From the NCBI GenBank assembly GCA_910584735.1, contig CAJUBM010000018.1, forward strand, positions 1 to 31,105: a DNA stretch of 31,105 nt. Direction: 5' to 3'. The notes under the pieces were generated by a model that did not search any database, was not told where the DNA came from, and saw only the letters and a program-made list of their open reading frames with translations. Origin of the DNA: an uncultured Muribaculaceae bacterium (GTDB taxonomy: Bacteria > Bacteroidota > Bacteroidia > Bacteroidales > Muribaculaceae). The position numbers and the translations under genes were made by a program. How positions within the stretch are numbered: position 1 is the first letter of the stretch; the number at the start of each line of letters is the position of its first letter. Shown one piece after another: positions 22,223 through 31,061 of the stretch.

Positions 22223-24187
22223 TTATACCGGACGGTCGTGCTGCCAGGGAGCGATGAATGAGGCAAGGTCGGAATCAGAAGCGACCGACAGGGACACCCC
22301 CGGGAGACGCGCAACATGCAGACCGATGGCGCGGGTCATCAATATATCATCGTGATGGCCGTCAGAGGCGGCATAACTGCCGTTCGGACGCAGTTCGTAG
22401 GTCGAAAGCTCGTCAAGAGCCATGGCGTCACGCTCAATGTATGTGCCATCGCGCACGGCAGCTATAAGCTCCGTTATAATCATCTGCTTGGTGGCGCGGT
22501 TGGTATGGAATCCCGGCTTGCGTCCGCAATCCTCACCCATCGACTGGCGGTAGTAGAGATTGGGGTACACCTCGCCGAGTTCATGAAGCATGTATGCTCC
22601 CTGGTCTGAGGTAAGCCCTGTTGCGTAGTCATGCTCCATGGAATTTGACTCAAACACCAATAGCGCCGTATTGTACCAACGCGCTATCTGCGCCCCCTTC
22701 CATGCCAGCAGGTCATGATCCACATGGCCGCGCCACTGGGCCACCACCTCCGGCCGTCCGTCACAACCTGCGGTATCGAACACTGCCACAACGCTCCAGT
22801 CGGCCTTAAGCGTACGCCCTCCGACATCTACCGCCACAACGTAGCTTCCCCCGGCGCGGGGACGCTTCCATAGCTTCATCATCCCCGTGGAATCCTTACG
22901 GAATCCGAGCGCGTCCAGCGACCGTATCCCTGTCACCGCCCCCGTGACCGAAGCCACATCGCCCGTCTCATACCTAAGTTCGGCACACCCCGGACGCAGC
23001 CGCTCCACACCCTCGGGAGAGAACACCGCTGCCGCCGTGCAGGCGAACGCCTCTCCGGGCGTGGTGGGATATTCTGCCATGAACGCCGTATGGTCGGCCA
23101 TCTCGGCCCGCTTCATACGATACCACTGTATGCGCTCAAGGGAAAGCCCGAAATCATTCCACAACCCGCGCTCGTAGGCATCCATCGCCTGCCATAACGC
23201 CATAGGGTCGGCCACCTCCTCGCGGTATATCTCAATCTCATACCACGGCACGAATACCGCCCTCTTGTCGCTGTCGCCCCGCTCCGAGCGGCACCATTCG
23301 CGATGGAAGAAATTACCCACGCCGTTGGCCGTAGACTCCATCACCACCATCGTCATAGGCACACGTGCCACCGCCCCGCATATCGTCCGTATGAAATCCT
23401 CAGGTTTCGCCGAGGGGGTATCTTTCCAGAAAGCCACCTCCGTGAGGTGCGCCATAGCGTAGTCCGACCCACGCACGGAGTTCACACTTTCCGATGTGGC
23501 CAACGTAAGATGGCAGTCACGACCCTTTATCTCGCGTATGGCCTGCTGCCCCTGGAAAGCCGTCAGCGAGGGACGACCCTGCTCCGAGCCGTCCCACAGA
23601 TCCAACGGATAATGCTCCAACAGCATAGCCAGCATATTGCGTATGGCCGATGACACCGACTGCACCTGCGAGCAGAGCAGCGAGTGCCAGTTACGAGCCA
23701 GGCAGCACTGCACCCAGGCCATATACATCTCCACCACCGTGGTACACCCCCACTGCCTGGCCTTCAGCACAATCATTCGCATGGGGCGTCCCGCCCTGCG
23801 GTCAGCCTCCAACGCCTCCACCACGCGCCGCTGCCCACGGTTGAGCACGAACGGCACGATTTCAGCCCGGTTCTTATGCTTTATCCGGGCGCACACCGCC
23901 GCCCAATACTCAAAATCGTAACGTATGCGCAGCCGCATCCAATCCTGCCTCGAATCAACCCGGCGCCAGTCGGCATCCTCGAGCATCTCCGGCGGCACGT
24001 ATTCCACCCCGTCCGTGAACCGCGAGGCCACCCTCACCCTCTCTGCGGCATAGGCGCACCCTATACCGTGCAGGGGGTCATACTCCTCGGCAAGGCGTTC
24101 CTCCAGATTGCGCCTGCTGTTCTCCTCCACCAGACGCTCCAACGTCATCACATCATCCGTTCTGCAATCTTCCATATCGGCAACCAT
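22223..24187 (-). CDS. Orphan phage terminase large subunit-like protein
   Basis: A 654-aa protein resembling large terminase subunits, the motors that pump and cut phage DNA. The ATPase part has a Walker A-like stretch MIVLKARQWGCTTVVEM (about 138-154) and a Walker B-like stretch YAMAHLTEVAFW with Glu250. The RNase H-like nuclease part shows YVVAVDVGGRTLKADWSVVA (about 450-470), LLVFESNSMEHDYA and a C-terminal GHHDDILMTRAIG. Both enzymatic halves appear complete. There is no small terminase subunit, portal, protease or capsid gene next to it; the neighbours are the hip module and pheT. It may be a phage remnant or a domesticated nuclease-ATPase. Base composition is like the core genes around it, arguing against recent arrival. 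A TAATTTTG box on the minus strand at 24208-24201 could be its promoter. MEDCR at residue 5 is an alternative start. Confidence 0.85.
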   Translation of the reverse strand: MVADMEDCRTDDVMTLERLVEENSRRNLEERLAEEYDPLHGIGCAYAAERVRVASRFTDGVEYVPPEMLEDADWRRVDSRQDWMRLRIRYDFEYWAAVCARIKHKNRAEIVPFVLNRGQRRVVEALEADRRAGRPMRMIVLKARQWGCTTVVEMYMAWVQCCLARNWHSLLCSQVQSVSSAIRNMLAMLLEHYPLDLWDGSEQGRPSLTAFQGQQAIREIKGRDCHLTLATSESVNSVRGSDYAMAHLTEVAFWKDTPSAKPEDFIRTICGAVARVPMTMVVMESTANGVGNFFHREWCRSERGDSDKRAVFVPWYEIEIYREEVADPMALWQAMDAYERGLWNDFGLSLERIQWYRMKRAEMADHTAFMAEYPTTPGEAFACTAAAVFSPEGVERLRPGCAELRYETGDVASVTGAVTGIRSLDALGFRKDSTGMMKLWKRPRAGGSYVVAVDVGGRTLKADWSVVAVFDTAGCDGRPEVVAQWRGHVDHDLLAWKGAQIARWYNTALLVFESNSMEHDYATGLTSDQGAYMLHELGEVYPNLYYRQSMGEDCGRKPGFHTNRATKQMIITELIAAVRDGTYIERDAMALDELSTYELRPNGSYAASDGHHDDILMTRAIGLHVARLPGVSLSVASDSDLASFIAPWQHDRPV

Positions 24188-24295
24188 AGCTTTTTTCCCG
24201 CAAAATTACCCCCGCCTACCCGCCCCGCGTCTGCCATATTATTCCGTACACAATCTATTATTCCATAGATAACCGCTTAATTGCGGAAAGTTTTG

Positions 24296-24303
24296 TAACT
24301 TTG
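24296..24303 (+). promoter_or_regulatory. -7 promoter box of pheT
   Basis: TAACTTTG at 24296-24303 matches the Bacteroidetes -7 box, with ATG 24328 located 24 nt downstream. No clear TTTG is present at -33. AACCGC at 24271-24276 can pair with GCGGTT further on, but no T-box or attenuator is recognisable. Confidence 0.5.
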
Positions 24304-24327
24304 CGGTTAGAAAATAGGATCCTAACA

Positions 24328-26817
24328 ATGAATATTTCTTACAACTGGTTAAAAGACTATGTTGATTTCGCGCTCTCGCCCTCAGAGGTGTGCGAGGCGC
24401 TGACATCCACCGGGCTCGAGACAGACGGCCTTGAAGAGGTGGAATCGATACGCGGCGGCCTGAAAGGGCTTGTCATAGGCAAGGTGCTCACATGCGTGGA
24501 GCATCCTGACAGCGACCACCTCCATATCACCACCGTTGACCTGGGCCTCCCCTCGGGCCAGCCCGTGCAGATTGTCTGCGGCGCTCCCAACGTGGCGGCA
24601 GGTCAGACCGTGGTGGTTGCCACCGTTGGCACCACCCTCTACGACGGCGATAAGGAATTCCAGATAAAACGTTCCAAGATACGCGGCGTGGAATCGCTCG
24701 GCATGATATGCGCCGAGGACGAAATCGGGGTAGGCACCTCCCATGACGGCATTATCGTAATCGACAAGGAGATAAAGCCCGGCACCCCCGCCGCAGAATA
24801 TTACAACCTCGAAAGCGACTATGTGCTTGAGGTAGACCTCACTCCCAACCGCATAGACGGCGCATCGCACTACGGCGTGGCCCGCGACCTGAACGCATGG
24901 CTGTCGCGCCACCTCAAACCCGGCAACCTGCACCGCCCCTCGGTAGAGGCGTTCCGCCCCGACCGCGCAGACGGCGCCATAGCCGTGGAAGTTCTCGACA
25001 CCGAGGGCGCCCCGCGCTACAGCGGCCTCACCATACGCGGCGTCCGCGTGGCGGAAAGCCCCGAATGGCTGCGCCGCCGCCTGACGGCCATCGGCCTGCG
25101 CCCGATAAACAACATCGTCGACATCACCAACTATATACTCCTCGGCATGGGGCAGCCCCTCCACTGCTTCGACCTCGACAAGGTGGCAGGGGAGAAAATC
25201 GTGGTGCGCACCTGCCCCGATGGCACGGAGTTCACCACACTTGACGGCCAGCAGCGCAAGCTCTCCGAGGCAGACCTCATGATTTGCGATGCCGAGAAAC
25301 CGATGTGCATCGCCGGAGTGTTCGGCGGCCTTGATTCAGGTGTGACCGAAAAGACCACCTCGGTATTCATCGAAAGCGCCTGCTTCAACCCCACCCGCAT
25401 ACGCAAGACCGCCCGGCGCCACGGTCTTTCGACCGATGCCTCATTCCGCTACGAGCGCGGCTGCGACCCCAACGCCACCATGTACAACCTCAAACTGGCC
25501 GCCCTGATGATAAAGGAACTGGCCGGAGGGGAAATCTGCGGCGAGCCGTTCGACTTCTATCCGCAGCCCGTAGAGCCTTATCCCGTGGAACTCACCTCGC
25601 GCTACCTCGACACCCTCGTTGGGAAACACATCCCCGCCGAAGAGGCCGAGGCAATAATGGCATCGCTCGACATAGAGGTTGCCTCTGCAGAGCGTGACAC
25701 AGAGGGGAATGTAACATGGCAGCTTAGGGTGCCTACCTACCGCGTGGACGTACGGCGCCCGTGCGACGTAGTGGAGGAGATACTGCGAATCTACGGCTAC
25801 AACAACGTGGAGTTTTCCGACACCGTACATTCCTCGCTCCAGTTCAAGACCCCTACCGACAGTTCCGCCGACATGCAGGCGCTGATTTCGGAACAGCTTA
25901 CCGCGCAGGGCTTCAACGAGATAATGAACAATTCGCTGACCTCCGCCTCCTACTACGAAGGTCTGCACACATACCCCGCCGACAACTGTGTGCGCCTGCT
26001 CAACCCCCTGAGTTCCGACCTCGGGGTGATGCGCCAGAGCCTCCTCTTCGGCGGCTTGGAATCCATAGCCCACAACCTCAACCGAAAAGCCGATGACCTG
26101 GCCATGTACGAGTTCGGCCACGTCTACTTCCGCAACTCCGAGGCACAGTCTACAGCCGATGCACCGTTAGCCCCCTACAAGGAGGGTGCGCGCCTGGCAA
26201 TGTGGATGTGCGGTGACCGTCGCCACGGCAACTGGGCGCGCCCGGCCGAGGAGGCCACGTTCTTCGACCTCAAGGCCGCAGCAGACGCCGTGTTGGCACG
26301 TATGGGCCTTGACTCACGCCTCGTTACCGCCGAGCAGTCCGATGACAACGACCTATTCGCCGCCGCGCTCGTTCTGAAATCGCGCAACGGCAAACTCCTC
26401 GGTCATATGGGTATAGTGGCCCGCAGGCTGCTCCGGCCCCTTGACATAGACCGCCCCGTGGTATATGCCGAGCTTGACTGGGAAGCCCTCTGCCGCCTGT
26501 CACAGCGCCAGAAAACCGAATTCACCCCCCTGCCCAAAACCCTCCCCGTGCGCCGCGACCTGGCCCTGCTGGTCGACAACGCCGTAACCTTCGCAGAGAT
26601 AGAGAGCGCCGTTCGCCAGGCCGGAGGGAAGATGCTGTGCGATGTGGAACTCTTCGATGTCTACGAAGGGAAGAACCTCCCGGAGGGGAAGAAATCCTAC
26701 GCTATAACATTCACTCTCCAAGACCCGGAGAAAACCTTGGCCGACAAGCAGATAGAAGCTGCCGTAAGCCGCATCGTGACCAATCTCGGAAAACGTTGCG
26801 GTGCCACCCTGCGATAA
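24328..26817 (+). CDS. pheT: Phenylalanyl-tRNA synthetase beta subunit
   Basis: An 829-aa subunit of the alpha2-beta2 synthetase that charges tRNA-Phe. The start is MNISYNWLKDYVDF; an upstream in-frame initiator at 24301 would lie inside the -7 box. Domains in order are: an OB-fold tRNA-binding domain at about 40-150 (HPDSDHLHITTVDLG), B3/B4 editing domain at about 210-395 (RPINNIVDITNYILLGMGQP and DASFRYERGCDP), B5 at about 405-490, a catalytic-like core, and FDX-ACB anticodon-binding domain at about 735-829 (LPKTLPVRRDLALLVD, SYAITFTLQDPEKTLADKQI). The length is normal. The alpha subunit gene pheS is not adjacent, as in many Bacteroidetes. It is divergent from the terminase-like gene and followed 80 bp later by yebC. 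Confidence 0.97.
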   Translation: MNISYNWLKDYVDFALSPSEVCEALTSTGLETDGLEEVESIRGGLKGLVIGKVLTCVEHPDSDHLHITTVDLGLPSGQPVQIVCGAPNVAAGQTVVVATVGTTLYDGDKEFQIKRSKIRGVESLGMICAEDEIGVGTSHDGIIVIDKEIKPGTPAAEYYNLESDYVLEVDLTPNRIDGASHYGVARDLNAWLSRHLKPGNLHRPSVEAFRPDRADGAIAVEVLDTEGAPRYSGLTIRGVRVAESPEWLRRRLTAIGLRPINNIVDITNYILLGMGQPLHCFDLDKVAGEKIVVRTCPDGTEFTTLDGQQRKLSEADLMICDAEKPMCIAGVFGGLDSGVTEKTTSVFIESACFNPTRIRKTARRHGLSTDASFRYERGCDPNATMYNLKLAALMIKELAGGEICGEPFDFYPQPVEPYPVELTSRYLDTLVGKHIPAEEAEAIMASLDIEVASAERDTEGNVTWQLRVPTYRVDVRRPCDVVEEILRIYGYNNVEFSDTVHSSLQFKTPTDSSADMQALISEQLTAQGFNEIMNNSLTSASYYEGLHTYPADNCVRLLNPLSSDLGVMRQSLLFGGLESIAHNLNRKADDLAMYEFGHVYFRNSEAQSTADAPLAPYKEGARLAMWMCGDRRHGNWARPAEEATFFDLKAAADAVLARMGLDSRLVTAEQSDDNDLFAAALVLKSRNGKLLGHMGIVARRLLRPLDIDRPVVYAELDWEALCRLSQRQKTEFTPLPKTLPVRRDLALLVDNAVTFAEIESAVRQAGGKMLCDVELFDVYEGKNLPEGKKSYAITFTLQDPEKTLADKQIEAAVSRIVTNLGKRCGATLR

Positions 26818-26897
26818 GCCCTCCACACCGGGCAGCCAATCGCCTCACAGAGACCGATAAAACGAACAACAATCATAAAGATACACAATAATATAAT

Positions 26898-27626
26898 ATG
26901 GGACGCGCTTTTGAGTACCGCAAAGCAAGAAAACTGAAACGCTGGGGCAACATGTCGAAGACATTCACCCGCATAGGTAAGGAAATCACCATCGCCGTGA
27001 AGGCCTCCGGCCCCGACCCCTCATGCAACCCACGCCTACGCGCTCTGATGCAGAACGCCAAGGCCGAGAACATGCCCAAAGACACTGTGGAACGCGCCAT
27101 AAAGAAGGCCACCGACAAAGACTCCAAAGACTATAAGGAGCTTACATATGAAGGATACGGCCCCCACGGCATCGCCATCTTCGTGGAAGCCGCCACCGAC
27201 AACAACACCCGTACCGTGGCTAACGTGCGCTCCTATTTCACGAAACACGGCGGCTCGCTGGGCACGCAGGGCTCGCTTACATTCCTCTTCGACCACAAAG
27301 TCGTCCTGAAGATACAGGCCAAACCCGACATGGAACTGGAAGACCTCGAACTGGAGCTTATCGACTACGGCGTAGAGGAGGTAGAGGCCGATGAAGACGG
27401 CTCCGTAATCCTCACCGGCGCTTTCGAGGAATATTCCAACATACAGAAGTACCTCGAGGAGAACGGCTTCGAAATCCAGTCGACCGAGTTCGTCCGCATC
27501 CCCAACGACCTCAAGACCGTTTCCGCAGACCAGCGCGAGAGCATCGAGAAACTCCTTGAGAAACTCGAGGAAGACGAAGATGTGACCCAGGTATTCCACA
27601 ACATGCAGGAGGACGATGCCGAATAA
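26898..27626 (+). CDS. yebC: YebC/PmpR family protein (TACO1 homologue)
   Basis: A 242-aa member of the YebC/TACO1 family. Members were long annotated as transcription regulators, and recent work on the family links them to translation of difficult stretches such as polyproline. The beginning MGRAFEYRKARKLKRWGNMS is the Bacteroidetes form of the usual AGHSKWxNIK start. Further hallmarks are KEITIAVKASGPDPSCNPRL, AKAENMPKDTVERAIKKA, YEGYGPHGIAIFVEAATDNN and GSLGTQGSLTFLF. The C-terminal tail is very acidic. It follows pheT by 80 bp in the same direction and is probably in the same transcript, ended by the hairpin at 27671. Confidence 0.96.
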   Translation: MGRAFEYRKARKLKRWGNMSKTFTRIGKEITIAVKASGPDPSCNPRLRALMQNAKAENMPKDTVERAIKKATDKDSKDYKELTYEGYGPHGIAIFVEAATDNNTRTVANVRSYFTKHGGSLGTQGSLTFLFDHKVVLKIQAKPDMELEDLELELIDYGVEEVEADEDGSVILTGAFEEYSNIQKYLEENGFEIQSTEFVRIPNDLKTVSADQRESIEKLLEKLEEDEDVTQVFHNMQEDDAE

Positions 27627-27670
27627 CCCGGCTCTCCGCACCCTCTAAAACCGACTAAAGACTCACAAAA

Positions 27671-27702
27671 AGCCCCGTTGCACCCCGCCGTGCAACGGGG
27701 CT
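27671..27702. terminator. Hairpin terminator after yebC
   Basis: AGCCCCGTTGCAC at 27671-27683 pairs perfectly with GTGCAACGGGGCT at 27690-27702 around a 6-nt loop, about 45 bp after the yebC stop codon. It is preceded by ACAAAA, and the following TTCCCTCAT is a poor T tract. Confidence 0.75.
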
Positions 27703-27720
27703 TCCCTCATATTCCCCCAA

Positions 27721-27768
27721 AAGACCTTAAAGTCCTTAGAGACCCTAAGGTCCTTAAAGACCTTAAAA
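27721..27768. repeat. Short interleaved repeats of AAGACCTTAAA/AAGGTCCTT
   Basis: AAGACCTTAAA occurs at 27721 and again near 27757, with AGTCCTTAGAG and CTAAGGTCCTT between. CCTTAG and CTAAGG can pair in a small hairpin. The stretch lies between the yebC terminator and the amylase promoter. It may be a regulator-binding array or a decayed tandem repeat; I cannot decide. Confidence 0.45.
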
Positions 27769-27825
27769 CCCCACCTGCCATCAACAGCCCCTTAACGCCC
27801 TTTTAACCAACTTTAACCCTGCACG

Positions 27826-27858
27826 TTGTGCCTTTTCCATTTTTTTGCAATAATTTTG
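27826..27858 (+). promoter_or_regulatory. Probable promoter of the amylase gene
   Basis: TAATTTTG at 27851-27858 is a full -7 match. TTGT at 27826-27829 is an imperfect -33 box with a 21-nt spacer. The leader to ATG 27941 is about 75 nt. Confidence 0.5.
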
Positions 27859-27940
27859 CATCGCGATATAGCCACTCCCCGCAACCGGGGCATATTTTGT
27901 AGATTATCTTACTTCCACTCAGAAATTCATATTCCGTACC

Positions 27941-30043
27941 ATGAAGTATTTCAGCAAAGCTCTGCTGGCAATATGCAGTGCCGCCATTTCGGCTGGCGCC
28001 CTCAGTGCGCAAAATTACGCCTGGCCCGCCAACTACGAGGGGGTCATGCTCCAAGGTTTCTTCTGGGACTCCTACGAGGACACCAAATGGACAAACCTCG
28101 AAAGCCAGGCCGACGAACTGAGCGAATATTTCAAACTCATATGGATTCCCAACTCGGCCTGGTGCGGCGGAACCCGCAACATGGGCTATATGCCGCAATA
28201 TTGGTTCACCAACCATAAATCGGCTTTTGGCTCGGAGGAAGAACTGCGTTCGATGATTGACACCTTCAAAGGTAAAGGTACCGGAATCATCGCCGATGTT
28301 GTCGTAAACCACCGCAACGGCGTCAACGGATGGTATGACTTCCCCGTAGAGGAGTGGAACGGCCGCACATGGAGCATAGGCCTTGACGGCATCTGCTCAA
28401 ACGATGAGATGGCATCCAACTCCGGTCAGCCCAAACCCACAGGCGCTCCCGACACCGGCGACAACTTCGACGGCTGCCGCGACCTCGACCACACCAACGC
28501 CAACGTACAGGATAACGTGAAGAACTATTGCAAGTTCCTCCTCGAAGATCTCGGATATGCCGGCTTCCGCTACGACATGGTGAAAGGCTATGCCGGAAAA
28601 TACACCAAGATTTACAACGAATACGCCAAACCCACCTTCTCCGTGGGTGAATACTGGGATGGCAACGTATCGAACGTTACCCGCTGGATTGATGCCACCG
28701 GGAAGCAGTCGGCGGCTTTCGACTTCCCCCAGAAATACGCCGTAAACAACGCCTTCCACACCAACAACCTGCGCCTGCTCGTGTCAACCGTAAACGGCGC
28801 GCAGCAGCCCTCTGGCCTTATCAAAGGTGACTACCGCCAGTATTCGGTTACGTTCGTAGACAACCACGACACATACCGCGACGGCTCGCGCTTCAACGGA
28901 AACGTAGGTGCCGCCAACGCCTTCATCCTCTGCTCTCCCGGCACTCCCTGCGTTTTCCTCCCCCACTGGAAGATGTACAAGAACCAGATCAAGCGACTGA
29001 TACGTGTGCGCAACGCCGTGGGTGTGAACAACATGTCGCAGGTAACGGTACTGAAATCGGCAGGCGATGTGTACATGGCCCGCGTAACCGGCACCAAGGG
29101 TGAACTCGTGGTACGCATCGGCTCGACAACCGACACCCCCGAAGGCTACACCGATGCCGATATAAAGACCCAAGGCAACGGCTACTGCGTATGGACAAAG
29201 ACCGCCGTAAACCTCGATGACATACAGGCTCCGCAAGAGGCTTTCACCGTCTACTTCGACAACGCCGACACCCGCTGGACAACACCCCACATCCACTATT
29301 GGGGCGGCGATGAAGAAAGCACCTATCCCGGCGAGCCGATGACCCGCAAGAAAGGCACCGTGTGGGAATATACGCTCCCCAAAGGCACCACACAGATTCT
29401 CTTCAACGACGGAAACGGAGATGACACCAAGACCGGCGACTACTTCGCCGAACCCGAACATATCTACACCACAACGGACGATTTAGGCGTGTACGAGGAC
29501 AACGGCCTCGCATCCTATCCCCCGAAGCTCTACCTGCTCGGCAACCTCGTCACCGGCTCGTGGAAGACCAACCAGGGCGTCACACTCTCCCGCAAAAGCA
29601 AACAGTATAGCGCCGACCTGGTGGAACTCGCACCCGCAGTGGCCGGAAAACCGGAATCATATTTCACCTTCGTGTCGAAACTCGGCACATCGGCCTCCGA
29701 CTGGAACACCGTGAACTCCGGCGACCGCTTCGGCGCCATGACCAAGGATGAAGCCATCACTGTAGGCACCCCCTCCTACGTCAAGCTCTATGCCGCCAAT
29801 ACCGCCGCAGGTTCCGCATTCTCATGGAAAGCCACCGAGGGCAAATACAGCGTATTGGTCGACCTTGACGAGATGACCGTGCTGCTCCAGACGCCCACCG
29901 CCATAGACGAGACCCTGGCCGACCCCGATGAAGACGCTCCCGCGATATACTACAACCTCCAGGGTGTTCGCGTTGACAACCCCGTGGCAGGCCCATACAT
30001 CCGTGTGCGCGGCTCAAAGGTGGAGAAAATCTATATTCGATAA
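27941..30043 (+). CDS. Exported GH13 alpha-amylase with starch-binding-like modules
   Basis: A 700-aa exported enzyme that cleaves alpha-1,4-glucan bonds of starch or glycogen. A signal peptide occupies residues 1-23 (MKYFSKALLAICSAAISAGA). The GH13 barrel spans about 30-365, with conserved regions ADVVVNHR, GFRYDMVKGY (nucleophile Asp212), SVGEYWD (acid/base Glu237) and FVDNHDT (Asp310). A C-terminal beta domain follows to about 430. Residues about 435-520 look like a CBM26/CBM25-type starch-binding domain (YFDNADTRWTTPHIHYWGGD, ILFNDGNGDD). Residues about 525-660 look like a second beta module (KLYLLGNLVTGSW). The last 35 residues (IYYNLQGVRVDNPVAGPYIR, then VEKIYIR) form the shared sorting-like tail. 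No SusC/SusD pair is adjacent in the window. A small exported protein with the same tail follows 41 bp later. Confidence 0.95.
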   Translation: MKYFSKALLAICSAAISAGALSAQNYAWPANYEGVMLQGFFWDSYEDTKWTNLESQADELSEYFKLIWIPNSAWCGGTRNMGYMPQYWFTNHKSAFGSEEELRSMIDTFKGKGTGIIADVVVNHRNGVNGWYDFPVEEWNGRTWSIGLDGICSNDEMASNSGQPKPTGAPDTGDNFDGCRDLDHTNANVQDNVKNYCKFLLEDLGYAGFRYDMVKGYAGKYTKIYNEYAKPTFSVGEYWDGNVSNVTRWIDATGKQSAAFDFPQKYAVNNAFHTNNLRLLVSTVNGAQQPSGLIKGDYRQYSVTFVDNHDTYRDGSRFNGNVGAANAFILCSPGTPCVFLPHWKMYKNQIKRLIRVRNAVGVNNMSQVTVLKSAGDVYMARVTGTKGELVVRIGSTTDTPEGYTDADIKTQGNGYCVWTKTAVNLDDIQAPQEAFTVYFDNADTRWTTPHIHYWGGDEESTYPGEPMTRKKGTVWEYTLPKGTTQILFNDGNGDDTKTGDYFAEPEHIYTTTDDLGVYEDNGLASYPPKLYLLGNLVTGSWKTNQGVTLSRKSKQYSADLVELAPAVAGKPESYFTFVSKLGTSASDWNTVNSGDRFGAMTKDEAITVGTPSYVKLYAANTAAGSAFSWKATEGKYSVLVDLDEMTVLLQTPTAIDETLADPDEDAPAIYYNLQGVRVDNPVAGPYIRVRGSKVEKIYIR

Positions 30044-30084
30044 CAGAACAACAAATTTCATAAACAATCTAAAACTTTAACATT

Positions 30085-30942
30085 ATGAAGAAATTTTTAC
30101 TTTCCGTAGCCGTAGCCGCAATGGCTATGAGCGCCAACGCCGAAGGCTGGTTCATCTCAGGTAACTTCCAGGGCTGGAGCCACTGCGCAGAGGGCTTCGA
30201 ATTCACCGAGACTGCTGAGGCTGGCGTATTCACATGGAACGCACCCGAAGGCATGGACCTTACCACCGACTTCCTCATCGTACAAGGCGAGGTAGGCACT
30301 CCTAACTGGGACTCCAAAATCGGTTCCAACGGCGACGCCGTTACTCTCAGCGAGGAATACTACTATGCAGTAGGCGGTGGCAACTTCACCCTCAACGAAG
30401 CTGTAAAGAACGCCAAAATCACCCTTAACACAAACGAGGGCTACCTCATCATCGAAGGTGAAGGCCAGGCCAACGAATACGATGTTGTCTACATGGTAGG
30501 TGACATGGGTACAGGCTGGGACGGCACCACCACCGCCTATCCTTTCGCTCTTGAAGAAGGCAGCGAGACAGTATGGGCCGGCACTTACACCATCACAGGT
30601 GAGGCTAACTACTTCAAGTTCAAAGCCGGCACTTTCGAATATGGCTTCGTTGGCGAGGCTGACGCCGTAGTTGAACTGGGCACTCCCGTTACCGCAACCA
30701 AGGGTGGTGACAAGGCTTTCACTCTCCCTGCCGGTGACTACACCTTCAAACTCGACCTCCCCTACAACGGCGAGACCGCAACACTGACCGTAACCGAAGC
30801 TACCGCCATCAACGATGTTGAGGCTGACAACGAAGTAGCTCCCGTTTACTACAACCTCCAGGGTGTACGTGTAGACAACGCCGCTAACGGCCTCTACATC
30901 GTAGTTCGCGGCGATAAGGCTGCCAAAGAGTACGTTCGCTAA
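30085..30942 (+). CDS. Small exported protein with SusE/CBM-like modules and shared tail
   Basis: A 285-aa exported protein of uncertain function. A signal peptide occupies residues 1-19 (MKKFLLSVAVAAMAMSANA). Two beta-rich modules follow: about 20-125 (GWFISGNFQGWSHCAEGFEF, TPNWDSKIGSNGDAV) and about 130-245 (YMVGDMGTGWDGTTTAYPFA). Both resemble the outer-surface starch-binding modules of SusE/SusF and the second accessory module of the preceding amylase (GNL.TGSW). The tail VYYNLQGVRVDNAANGLYIV, then AAKEYVR is nearly the same as that of the amylase. Its location 41 bp after the amylase gene suggests a two-gene operon in which it helps bind alpha-glucan at the cell surface; the binding role is inference. 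It carries no SusE-type lipobox. Codon use is markedly uniform, which hints at high expression. Confidence 0.8.
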   Translation: MKKFLLSVAVAAMAMSANAEGWFISGNFQGWSHCAEGFEFTETAEAGVFTWNAPEGMDLTTDFLIVQGEVGTPNWDSKIGSNGDAVTLSEEYYYAVGGGNFTLNEAVKNAKITLNTNEGYLIIEGEGQANEYDVVYMVGDMGTGWDGTTTAYPFALEEGSETVWAGTYTITGEANYFKFKAGTFEYGFVGEADAVVELGTPVTATKGGDKAFTLPAGDYTFKLDLPYNGETATLTVTEATAINDVEADNEVAPVYYNLQGVRVDNAANGLYIVVRGDKAAKEYVR

Positions 30943-30982
30943 TCACGAGCCCCATACCTAAGCGCCCCTCCGGCGCTTATAC

Positions 30983-31016
30983 CGACAAGGTCTGAGCCTC
31001 CGCCCAGACCTTGTCG
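30983..31016. terminator. Hairpin terminator after the amylase operon
   Basis: CGACAAGGTCTG at 30983-30994 pairs perfectly with CAGACCTTGTCG at 31005-31016 around a 10-nt loop, followed by CATTTAA. A smaller hairpin (AAGCGCC/GGCGCTT, about 30960-30978) precedes it. Both lie within 75 bp of the last stop codon. Confidence 0.75.
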
Positions 31017-31061
31017 CATTTAACCCCCTCTCTCATGGCAACGTTCCCTATAGCCGGATGG

